Shown here one piece after another: positions 1-6,055 of a stretch of DNA of 6,055 nt (the first letter of the stretch is position 1; the number at the start of each line of letters is the position of its first letter). The stretch is taken from positions 1-6,055 of the forward strand of contig CAMPJM010000263.1 in NCBI GenBank assembly GCA_946886805.1, read 5' to 3'. The notes beneath the pieces are model-generated. The model was not told where the DNA came from, made no database searches, and saw only the letters and a list, made by a program, of their open reading frames with translations. This DNA is from an uncultured Flammeovirgaceae bacterium (GTDB taxonomy: Bacteria; Bacteroidota; Bacteroidia; Cytophagales; Cyclobacteriaceae). The position numbers and the translations under genes are program-made.

Positions 1-136
1 TTTGATGGCTTCAACTTACCGTAACCTTTCCATTTATAACATGCTGGTCAAATAACATTTGCTCTAAAATGTCCATTTGTTATTTTCGACTCTATTCTAC
101 CTCAATTAATCAGCAGCTCCAGCCGTAACCAAACGG

Positions 137-178
137 TAATTTTGTTTCTTCAATTGATGTTTCCTTTATTTAGGTTTG
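137..178 (+). promoter_or_regulatory. Possible Bacteroidota-type promoter region of the helicase gene
   Basis: Two perfect matches to the Bacteroidota -7 consensus TAnnTTTG lie upstream of the helicase start: TAATTTTG at 137-144 and TAGGTTTG at 171-178. The second is better placed, about 70 bases before the ATG. The TTTG at 141-144 could act as its -33 element, but the 26-base spacing is longer than the roughly 17-23 bases usual for this class, so the assignment is weak. Nothing convincing is found as a -33 partner for the 137-144 box. The rest of 1-250 contains no supportable gene. Confidence 0.35.
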
Positions 179-250
179 AATTCTGAAAAATAAATTGGAT
201 ATTGAATTCTTGTTTTTTTACCTTAATCAAATCTACCAGCTATAAAAACT

Positions 251-2479
251 ATGGAACCAGATAAAACAAATAAGTATTTTGAATTGGCCGTGCAGTTTGT
301 AAACCAAACCTCCCAGCACATTTTTCTTACCGGTAAAGCAGGGACAGGAAAAACCACTTTTTTGAAATATATCAAAGAAACAAGCCATAAAAATATGGCG
401 GTGGTGGCTCCTACTGGTGTAGCGGCTATAAATGCAGGCGGCACCACTATTCATTCCTTTTTTCAATTACCCTTTGGATCTTTTCTTCCGCTTAATAGCC
501 ATATTCAGGATTCCTTTTCAGGGAATTTTTATAACAAAAATAGCTTACTACAACATCTGCGCCTTTCCAATGACAAAAGATCTTTAATGCAGGCACTGGA
601 TTTGCTGGTCATCGACGAGGTTTCAATGGTACGTTCTGATATTTTAGATGCTATAGATACCGTCCTCAGGCATGTGAGAAAAAAATACCATCAGCCCTTT
701 GGAGGCGTGCAAATGCTTTACATCGGAGATCTTTCCCAACTTCCACCAGTAGTAAAAGAGCATGAATGGCGGACATTGAAGGAGCATTATCAAAGCCAGT
801 TTTTCTTTCATGCTCAGGTTTTGCAACAAACCCCTCCCCTATATCTGGAGTTAAAAAAGATATACCGCCAAAGTGACGCAGACTTTATTGACGTGCTTAA
901 TAACATTCGGAATAACAATATACAGCAAAAAGACCTGGACCTGTTGCACCAATATTATAAACCGGATTTCAAACCAGAAAAGGACGGCGAATACATAACC
1001 CTTACCACCCATAATGCAAAGGCAGATATCATTAATTCAAAGGAACTTCAGAAGCTACAGGCGAAGATGTTTACTTTTCACGCCGATGTAGAGGGTGAGT
1101 TTAATGAAAACGCTTATCCTGCAGAAAGCCAGCTCCAGCTCAAAGCAGGTGCCCAAATAATGTTTATCAGGAACGACAAGGGTGAAGAAAGGCGTTACTA
1201 CAATGGCAAAATCGGTACCATCAAAAGAATAAAAGGGGAAGAAATTTATGTGGTTTTTCCGGATGAGCCGACAGAAATGTTGGTAGAAAAGGAGACCTGG
1301 AAAAATGTAAAATACAATTACGACAAAGAAGAAGACAAGGTCCATGAGGAAGAAATCGGGACTTTTACGCAGTTTCCGATAAGACTGGCGTGGGCTATCA
1401 CCATTCATAAAAGTCAGGGCCTCACGTTCAAAAAAGCAATAATTGATGCTGGTTCGTCTTTTGCTGCCGGGCAGGTTTATGTGGCGCTAAGCAGGTTGAC
1501 TTCATTGGAAGGTTTGGTGCTGTATAGCAGAATTAATCAAAGCTGCATCAGCACAGATGAACAGGCAAAGGAGTTTTCTAACAGCGAACTCGGGGAAGAC
1601 ACGCTTGAGCAAAAACTTCAGCAGCATCAAAAAGACTATATTCACAACTTGCTTTTGGGAGTTTTTAACTGGAGCCCTTTAAAAACTGAGTTTTCAGCTT
1701 TTGAAAGGAGTCTTGAAACCCGACGGATCCCATTACTGGAAGAAGCAAAAATTATGGCTGCCTCGTTAAATGAAAAAATAGCAGCACTAAATAATGTTGC
1801 ACAAAATTTTTCGAAGAAGTTGCAACACATGTTATCTTCGGTTGAGAGTGATGGATACTCACATATAAATGAGCGGGTTCAGGCTGCGGGAAAATATTTT
1901 AACAAGGCACTTTATGACGATTTATTCTTAACTATAGAGAAGCATCATGAAGAGGTTAAGAAAAAGCCAAAAGCGAAAAAATACCTGAAGGATTTACAGG
2001 ATCTTGCGTCAAGCTGTAAAGTCAGAAAACTACACTTGAATCAGGCGATGCAGATCACTGCTGGTCTTGAAGAAGGCATTAATCCGGCAGTTTTATTTAA
2101 AACCATCGAAAAAACTGGTGGCAATGGATCCGATAATTTCAAGCTCGTAGCACCTGCAAAACAACCTAAGGCAGCAAAAGGTGAAAGCCACCGTACCTCC
2201 CTCGCTATGTTCGAGGCCGGAAAATCTGTTCAAGAAATAGCTCAGGAACGAGGCCTCGCCGTTGGCACCATTGAAACTCATTTGATTTCGTTTATCCCAC
2301 AAGGGAAATTGGACATTCACGCTTTGGTAAATCAGGAAAAGATCAACATCATAGAACAGGCTTTGAATGATATGAAGGAATCAACATCCTCTGAAATAAA
2401 AGCAAAATTAGGAGATGACTATAGTTATAATGAAATAAGGGCAGTCATGACCTTTATGAAGAGTTTAAAAGAGGCTTAG
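251..2479 (+). CDS. PIF1/RecD-like superfamily 1B DNA helicase with C-terminal helix-turn-helix (HTH_40-like) domain
   Basis: ATP-dependent DNA helicase of 742 residues, expected to be cytoplasmic and to act in replication, recombination or repair. Visible motifs in order: Walker A GKAGTGKTT (28-36); APTGVAAINAGG (53-64), typical of PIF1-type motif Ia; Walker B VIDEVSM (120-126); motif III GDLSQLPPV (159-167); an IYRQ segment (204-207); motif V-like AITIHKSQGLTF (382-393); motif VI VYVALSR (409-415). The UvrD_C_2-like motif block therefore closes near residue 425. Residues about 450-640 are charged and helix-rich, including a lysine-rich stretch near 569-577. Residues about 646-738 resemble the HTH_40 domain found at the C-terminus of some Bacteroidota RecQ and PIF1-like helicases. 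The ATG at 251 is chosen because the ATPase core begins soon after it; it follows an A-rich leader without a Shine-Dalgarno sequence. All nucleotide-binding motifs are intact. The exact cellular role (G-quadruplex, fork or repair helicase) cannot be told from sequence. Confidence 0.93.
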   Translation: MEPDKTNKYFELAVQFVNQTSQHIFLTGKAGTGKTTFLKYIKETSHKNMAVVAPTGVAAINAGGTTIHSFFQLPFGSFLPLNSHIQDSFSGNFYNKNSLLQHLRLSNDKRSLMQALDLLVIDEVSMVRSDILDAIDTVLRHVRKKYHQPFGGVQMLYIGDLSQLPPVVKEHEWRTLKEHYQSQFFFHAQVLQQTPPLYLELKKIYRQSDADFIDVLNNIRNNNIQQKDLDLLHQYYKPDFKPEKDGEYITLTTHNAKADIINSKELQKLQAKMFTFHADVEGEFNENAYPAESQLQLKAGAQIMFIRNDKGEERRYYNGKIGTIKRIKGEEIYVVFPDEPTEMLVEKETWKNVKYNYDKEEDKVHEEEIGTFTQFPIRLAWAITIHKSQGLTFKKAIIDAGSSFAAGQVYVALSRLTSLEGLVLYSRINQSCISTDEQAKEFSNSELGEDTLEQKLQQHQKDYIHNLLLGVFNWSPLKTEFSAFERSLETRRIPLLEEAKIMAASLNEKIAALNNVAQNFSKKLQHMLSSVESDGYSHINERVQAAGKYFNKALYDDLFLTIEKHHEEVKKKPKAKKYLKDLQDLASSCKVRKLHLNQAMQITAGLEEGINPAVLFKTIEKTGGNGSDNFKLVAPAKQPKAAKGESHRTSLAMFEAGKSVQEIAQERGLAVGTIETHLISFIPQGKLDIHALVNQEKINIIEQALNDMKESTSSEIKAKLGDDYSYNEIRAVMTFMKSLKEA

Positions 2480-2494
2480 GGAGAACGTTGATTG

Positions 2495-2516
2495 GGCACG
2501 AGCGGATGCTCGCGCC
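2495..2516. repeat. GC-rich palindrome in the convergent intergenic gap; terminator or REP-like element
   Basis: An inverted repeat with 9-base arms, GGCACGAGC and GCTCGCGCC, and a GGAT loop pairs at eight of nine positions, with an A/C mismatch at 2498/2513. It sits between the convergent stops of the helicase (2479) and the GH2 gene (2530), where a bidirectional terminator would be expected. Neither strand has a T-tract after the stem, so it is not a canonical intrinsic terminator. Its GC content stands out from the AT-rich surroundings, which also suits a dispersed palindromic (REP-like) unit. Confidence 0.5.
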
Positions 2517-2529
2517 AGAGCGGGAAATA

Positions 2530-4926
2530 TTAATAAGCCAAGCCATTTATTTTATTCCCCAAAATCTCAAGGGTAATTTCATCCCCTTCCAGTCCCGCTC
2601 TTTCTGCTTTAATTTTAATATTACCGGTCGAATGGGTTTTTAAGAGAATAGTTGCGATTCCGGCCTCACTTTCGATTTTATTTCCTCCTATAATTTCCCC
2701 TTCACCTGAAACTATCGAAAAGTGTACCGATAGCCCGCTTTCATGTACTTTTACATTGTTCTTGTCAAATACTTGAGCATAGATAAAAATAACATCGTTT
2801 GACGTAAATTCTTTCCCGGATTTATCAGCCGACAATCTAATTTTTGCTGGTTCTCCCGCTGTGGTGACGCTGTCTTCGGCAACAGGTTTTCCATCTACAA
2901 ATCCCACCGCTTTCAAAATCCCCTCTTCAAAAGCTTTAAGGTTGAAGATAAAGGGAGGATGAAGAAGGTGGTCGGAAATATCTGATGTATCAGGCGCATT
3001 TCTGGAGATACTCTTACCGTTTAGAAAAAGCTCAACCTCATCGCAATTACTGAAAACTTTTACATCGGTAGCAGAAGAAGGTGTCCAATAGGAAGCTATC
3101 TTGATCATAGGCCCTGATTCCAATGAAGGATGTGCCAGTTTTTCCTCCACAGGCCGCTGACTTTTGTAAAAGTAATAAGCAAACTTAGGAATCCGGAAAA
3201 TATCACTAATGCCGGAAGATTCTATATCATCAGCGTAGCCGCGGTTATAGTCAAACATCAGCCAATTGGCATCACCTACGGTGTTCTCCCCTTTTCGGTT
3301 CGAATTGGCAGATTCCTGGTAGTTTAATGCCTGTTGCAACAGTCTCTTCTCTCCTGACCCTCTCAGTTGCCTACTCGTACGTTCCTCTTCTTTTAGATCA
3401 CTGAAGGCTTTCTGGTTAAATCCCGCGTTCTGCGCATAATACTCCCAATCGCCGTACTCGGCGATAAATATTTTCCTATCCCCGTTTTTATAGGCTGTCC
3501 AGTATTGGGGCGGCTTTGCATGTTGGCGAGCAGGTATAAAAAGATCGAAGGCTTTATGATCCATCCAGCCTGCGCTGAAAATATTTTCAAAAGACAGTTC
3601 CTGATCCAGGAGTTCATTGACTTTTTCAATATAAGCATCGTCCATACCAGACTCATTCAAGGAAATTTCCCAAAAGAAAATGCTCGGGTGGTTTCTGTCC
3701 CTCCGGATCATATCCACCACATCCTGATAAGAATTTTGCCTGAACTCATCCTCGCCAAAAAACTGCCATCCCGGAATGCAATTCATGACAATCAGCCCTA
3801 ATTCATCACAGGCATCCAGAAAATCAGTTGACTGTGGATAGTGCGACAAACGTACAAAATCAAATCCGGCATTTTTTATTTTTACAGCATCCCTGTAATC
3901 CGCTTCCGGAGAGATCGCATATCCTATATAAGGGTACTCCTGATGCCTATTGGTGCCTCTGATGAACAGTTTTTCACCATTTAGATAAAAGCCATCGGCA
4001 TTCAAAGCAATGTCACGGATTCCGGTTGTCTCTGTAATTTGGTCTACCATCTGGCCGTCTGCATAAAGTGTAACTTCAAGCTGATATAGATTTGGGTGTT
4101 GTGGAGACCATAGTTTCGGGTTATCAACCTGAATAGTTTGAGATATTTCCTGGTCTGCATTTGCTTCCACAGTAAGAGGCTTCGATTGAAATTTCTTAAT
4201 TACAATACCTTCATTTTTCAACGTGGCAGTAAAATAAACCTCTGATGCTTGGTTCCGGGCATTTTCAAAATGAACTTTTACAAATCCTGTTGCATTTTCT
4301 GCCGCGACCTTATCAAAATATACTAAAATCCCGCCACTTGCCGGTTTTTGTGCAGCTACTGCATCTGTGATGTGGATTTGGTTTGTTTCAATTAAAAATA
4401 CGTTGCGGTAAATACCTCCGTAGTAATTAAAGTCAAGATCTTTAAGTGGCTTACCGGGAGGAATTGCTGGATTATCTTCATTGTTTACTTGAAGCTTTAT
4501 TTCAGCAGCGCCATTATTGAGATACGGCGTAACGTCCACAGTAAAAGGCAGATATCCGCCTTTGTGATTGGTGACATGGGTATCGCCAATCCATGCGTCT
4601 GCTTCATGCATTACCCCCTCAAACCTGAGAAAGACCTTTTTACCGGATGCTGGATTTGACTTTATTGTCTTTCGGTACCAACAGATCCCCTGCCACTGAT
4701 CGTTGACCACCAATGGCTCAATCTGAGGTGTATGAGGCAATCTCACTGCTTCCCAACCAGTGTTGCCAGTGCTGTCTTTTGTGAATTCCCAACCTTCGTT
4801 GAAAAGTGTTACATGTCGGCCATTTGATTTCACTGCTACGTTATGGGCAGTTTCACCCGTCTGGCAACTGTAAAAGCTTAGTGCAGCAAAAATGCAAATG
4901 AGAACATTTAAGAAATATTTATTCAT
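2530..4926 (-). CDS. GH2 family beta-galactosidase-type lipoprotein with DUF4982-like and C-terminal Ig-like domains
   Basis: Predicted retaining exo-glycosidase, most likely a beta-galactosidase acting on galacto-oligosaccharides. The 798-residue protein starts with a lipoprotein signal peptide whose lipobox-like FYSC puts the lipidated cysteine at residue 21, so it should be periplasmic or surface-anchored. Domains in order: jelly-roll sugar-binding domain (about 30-180), Ig-like domain (183-302), TIM barrel (305-600) with the GH2 RGTNRH motif at 323-328, DUF4982-like domain (603-680, VELFLNGKS), and a C-terminal Ig/invasin-like domain resembling Glyco_hydro2_C5 (693-788). The likely acid/base is Glu425 in WEISLNES and the likely nucleophile Glu490 in IAEYGDW. 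The ATG at 4926 is chosen because the signal peptide begins there; the open frame extends 20 codons further to a TTG, but those codons would precede the signal. It lies 220 bases downstream of the co-oriented GH53 gene. Beta-galactosidase specificity is inferred from that neighbour; other beta-glycosidase activities of GH2 remain possible. Confidence 0.9.
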   Translation of the reverse strand: MNKYFLNVLICIFAALSFYSCQTGETAHNVAVKSNGRHVTLFNEGWEFTKDSTGNTGWEAVRLPHTPQIEPLVVNDQWQGICWYRKTIKSNPASGKKVFLRFEGVMHEADAWIGDTHVTNHKGGYLPFTVDVTPYLNNGAAEIKLQVNNEDNPAIPPGKPLKDLDFNYYGGIYRNVFLIETNQIHITDAVAAQKPASGGILVYFDKVAAENATGFVKVHFENARNQASEVYFTATLKNEGIVIKKFQSKPLTVEANADQEISQTIQVDNPKLWSPQHPNLYQLEVTLYADGQMVDQITETTGIRDIALNADGFYLNGEKLFIRGTNRHQEYPYIGYAISPEADYRDAVKIKNAGFDFVRLSHYPQSTDFLDACDELGLIVMNCIPGWQFFGEDEFRQNSYQDVVDMIRRDRNHPSIFFWEISLNESGMDDAYIEKVNELLDQELSFENIFSAGWMDHKAFDLFIPARQHAKPPQYWTAYKNGDRKIFIAEYGDWEYYAQNAGFNQKAFSDLKEEERTSRQLRGSGEKRLLQQALNYQESANSNRKGENTVGDANWLMFDYNRGYADDIESSGISDIFRIPKFAYYFYKSQRPVEEKLAHPSLESGPMIKIASYWTPSSATDVKVFSNCDEVELFLNGKSISRNAPDTSDISDHLLHPPFIFNLKAFEEGILKAVGFVDGKPVAEDSVTTAGEPAKIRLSADKSGKEFTSNDVIFIYAQVFDKNNVKVHESGLSVHFSIVSGEGEIIGGNKIESEAGIATILLKTHSTGNIKIKAERAGLEGDEITLEILGNKINGLAY

Positions 4927-4989
4927 TGTGTTGTTATCTGTGGACGAATTATCAATGGTTTCAAATGAGGAAATAGAATTCCCCAATGT

Positions 4990-5130
4990 TTATTTTGCTT
5001 CAAAACTGCCTCTTGCCAAAGGCTTCCCTACCGCAGCTTCATGTGTCCTCACAGCGGCATTAACGAAGGAAGATGTTGTTTGTGAGACACAAACAACGGC
5101 GGTAAAAGAGTGCACAGCTTCTGCGGAATA
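4990..5130. repeat. GC-rich structured block in the GH53-GH2 spacer; possible dispersed repeat
   Basis: The 220-base spacer between the GH53 stop and the GH2 start contains a core that differs from its surroundings: by direct count 5001-5130 is 64/130 G+C (49%), while 4921-5000 is 25/80 (31%). The core stays open in one frame on each strand, with stops near its ends, and contains nested inverted repeats centred near 5080-5086. Neither open frame resembles a known protein; the minus-strand one overlaps the end of the GH53 gene in a different frame. A short intergenic repeat inserted into the operon is the reading I favour, but this cannot be shown without a genome comparison. Confidence 0.4.
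5075..5097 (-). promoter_or_regulatory. Perfect 10-bp hairpin between the GH53 and GH2 genes
   Basis: Perfect inverted repeat GTTGTTTGTG / CACAAACAAC around a 3-base loop. In the minus-strand transcript it falls about 50 bases after the GH53 stop and about 150 bases before the GH2 start. No T-tract follows, so simple intrinsic termination is unlikely. An intercistronic stem that stabilises or processes the mRNA, or a protein-binding palindrome, are possible roles. The structure is seen directly; the role is inference. Confidence 0.55.
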
Positions 5131-5146
5131 AATCAGAGAATCCGGA

Positions 5147-6055
5147 TTATTTGTAATTTTTCTGGTCATAAAATTTAAATGCGGGCAATGCTTCGTTTTT
5201 GTTTTTGGCATCAAAAAATGTGGCGTTTTCCCAATGCGAGCCCTGGCCCCATAAAGTGGAGCAGGAAGATGAAACCCAGGCTGGCTCCCAGTAGATTACG
5301 CCCTCACCGCCACCTTTTATGGTTTGGCGTGTTAATTCCAACAAATAATCCAGTTGCCCTTTTGGAGTGGCAGGATAACCGGGGATAAGGGCACCCTCAG
5401 TGAGAATATCATTTGCATCGTCAATGCCTCCTAACATATAGGGATAGGCTGTTTCTACTATCATTATCCGCTTTTTGTAGGCAGACTTTAGAGAATCTAC
5501 TGCGTTTCCCAGTTCGCTCATACCATAAGTAGACCAAGTGGGATAGTAAGAAAGACCAATCCATTCAAAGTCATGAATTCCATTTTTAAACGCTTCGTCA
5601 AACCAGGGGAAGGCATTCTCAGGTTGCGCAATATGGATCATTGTTTGGATCTCTTTACCAGTTTCTTCCGCAACTTTATTCACCGCTTCAATTCCCCTGT
5701 TCAGCAACTTAATATTCCTTTCCCAATTGATTGTTTCGATGTTCATGGTGTCTTTCAATTGCAAAATTTCGCTATTAGTTTCATTACCTACCTGTACCAT
5801 TTTTGGCAACAGATCAATAGCTGCCAATTTTTTAAGCGTATTATAAGTGTATTGATACAGGGAATCACCTAAAATCTCACCATTTTTAACTGATGCCCAG
5901 GCCGCAGGTATAAATTGTTTGTGGGGGTCTGCCCATGTATCCGAATAGTGAAAATCCAGCAGAACCTCCATATTATTTTCCTTGGCTCTTTTAATCGTTT
6001 TGACTACATCTTCAAAATCTGAATATTGTGTCCAATCAGGATTATGCCAAAGCCG
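5147..6055 (-). CDS. GH53 arabinogalactan endo-beta-1,4-galactanase, 5' end beyond the window
   Basis: C-terminal 302 residues of a GH53 enzyme, which cleaves internal beta-1,4-galactosidic bonds of galactan and type I arabinogalactan. The reading frame is open through base 6055; the ATG at 5971 is internal, because the 28 codons before it continue the family sequence (RLWHNP near residue 1-6 of the fragment). Family landmarks follow: LLDFHYSDTWADP (about 32-44), the likely acid/base Glu92 in VQVGNET, the likely nucleophile Glu201 in MIVETAYPY, and YWEPAW near 255-260. Both catalytic glutamates are present. The missing part should be the first beta strand region plus an export signal, perhaps 80-90 residues judging from usual family architecture. 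The protein ends shortly after the barrel with no added carbohydrate-binding module. Together with the downstream GH2 gene it indicates a galactan PUL. Family assignment is firm; localisation cannot be read because the N-terminus is absent. Confidence 0.95.
   Translation of the reverse strand, partial: RLWHNPDWTQYSDFEDVVKTIKRAKENNMEVLLDFHYSDTWADPHKQFIPAAWASVKNGEILGDSLYQYTYNTLKKLAAIDLLPKMVQVGNETNSEILQLKDTMNIETINWERNIKLLNRGIEAVNKVAEETGKEIQTMIHIAQPENAFPWFDEAFKNGIHDFEWIGLSYYPTWSTYGMSELGNAVDSLKSAYKKRIMIVETAYPYMLGGIDDANDILTEGALIPGYPATPKGQLDYLLELTRQTIKGGGEGVIYWEPAWVSSSCSTLWGQGSHWENATFFDAKNKNEALPAFKFYDQKNYK

Noticed and set aside
1..24. Frame 1 at the left edge reads eight codons ending in TAA, possibly the tail of an upstream plus-strand gene.
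   Set aside because: Seven residues are too few to assign; no supporting evidence.
1055..1408. 117-residue minus-strand frame antisense to the helicase.
   Set aside because: The plus strand encodes conserved helicase sequence here; the antisense product is low-complexity hydrophobic and has no own context.
3505..3801. 98-residue plus-strand frame antisense to the GH2 barrel.
   Set aside because: Lies over the catalytic region of GH2, whose coding is firm; a shadow frame.
4892..5131. 79-residue plus-strand open frame starting with an ATG.
   Set aside because: Its first part is antisense to the GH2 signal peptide and its remainder crosses the structured spacer; no recognisable domain. Treated as part of the possible repeat.
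4990..5214. 74-residue minus-strand open frame between GH53 and GH2.
   Set aside because: It opens with a TTG (next ATG at 5211) inside the GH53 3' end in another frame and resembles no known family; more likely a by-product of the GC-rich block.
5573..5872. 99-residue plus-strand frame antisense to GH53.
   Set aside because: Opposes conserved GH53 sequence including the acid/base region; a shadow frame.
5147..5971. Complete 274-residue GH53 beginning at the ATG at 5971.
   Set aside because: The frame upstream remains open to the window edge and encodes GH53-like sequence, so that ATG is internal and the gene is partial.
1..6055. CRISPR array, tRNA or rRNA gene, insertion sequence or phage gene.
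   Set aside because: No regularly spaced repeats, cloverleaf, rRNA-like or transposase-like sequence was seen on either strand.

Overview
The window looks like chromosomal DNA of a Bacteroidota bacterium. The reasons are the AT-rich base composition, translation starts without a Shine-Dalgarno sequence, TAnnTTTG-type -7 boxes, a PIF1-type helicase fused to a C-terminal HTH_40-like domain, and a lipoprotein glycosidase next to a GH53 endo-galactanase in the style of a polysaccharide utilization locus (PUL). The genus cannot be fixed from the sequence alone; Cytophagales or Flavobacteriia would both fit.

Layout. Positions 1-250 are non-coding leader with possible promoter elements. Positions 251-2479 (+) encode a 742-residue PIF1/RecD-like superfamily 1B DNA helicase. 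Positions 2480-2529 are a 50-base convergent gap holding a GC-rich palindrome. Positions 2530-4926 (-) encode a 798-residue GH2 beta-galactosidase-type lipoprotein; its start is placed at the internal ATG at 4926, because the longest open frame begins only with a TTG. Positions 4927-5146 are a 220-base spacer with an unusual GC-rich core, a perfect 10-bp hairpin and a nested outer palindrome. Positions 5147-6055 (-) hold the C-terminal 302 residues of a GH53 arabinogalactan endo-beta-1,4-galactanase, whose reading frame runs off the right edge.

How the genes work together. GH53 and GH2 are co-oriented, GH53 first. GH53 enzymes cut the beta-1,4-galactan backbone (side chains of pectic rhamnogalacturonan I, or type I arabinogalactan) and GH2 beta-galactosidases take the resulting galacto-oligosaccharides to galactose. 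The pair is therefore best read as the downstream end of a galactan PUL whose SusC/SusD transport genes and regulator would lie beyond the right edge. The helicase is a housekeeping-type DNA maintenance gene, convergent with the PUL and with no evident functional link to it.

I found no clear sign of a novel system. The most unusual stretch is the structured, GC-rich GH53-GH2 spacer, which may be a dispersed repeat or a processing/attenuation element.
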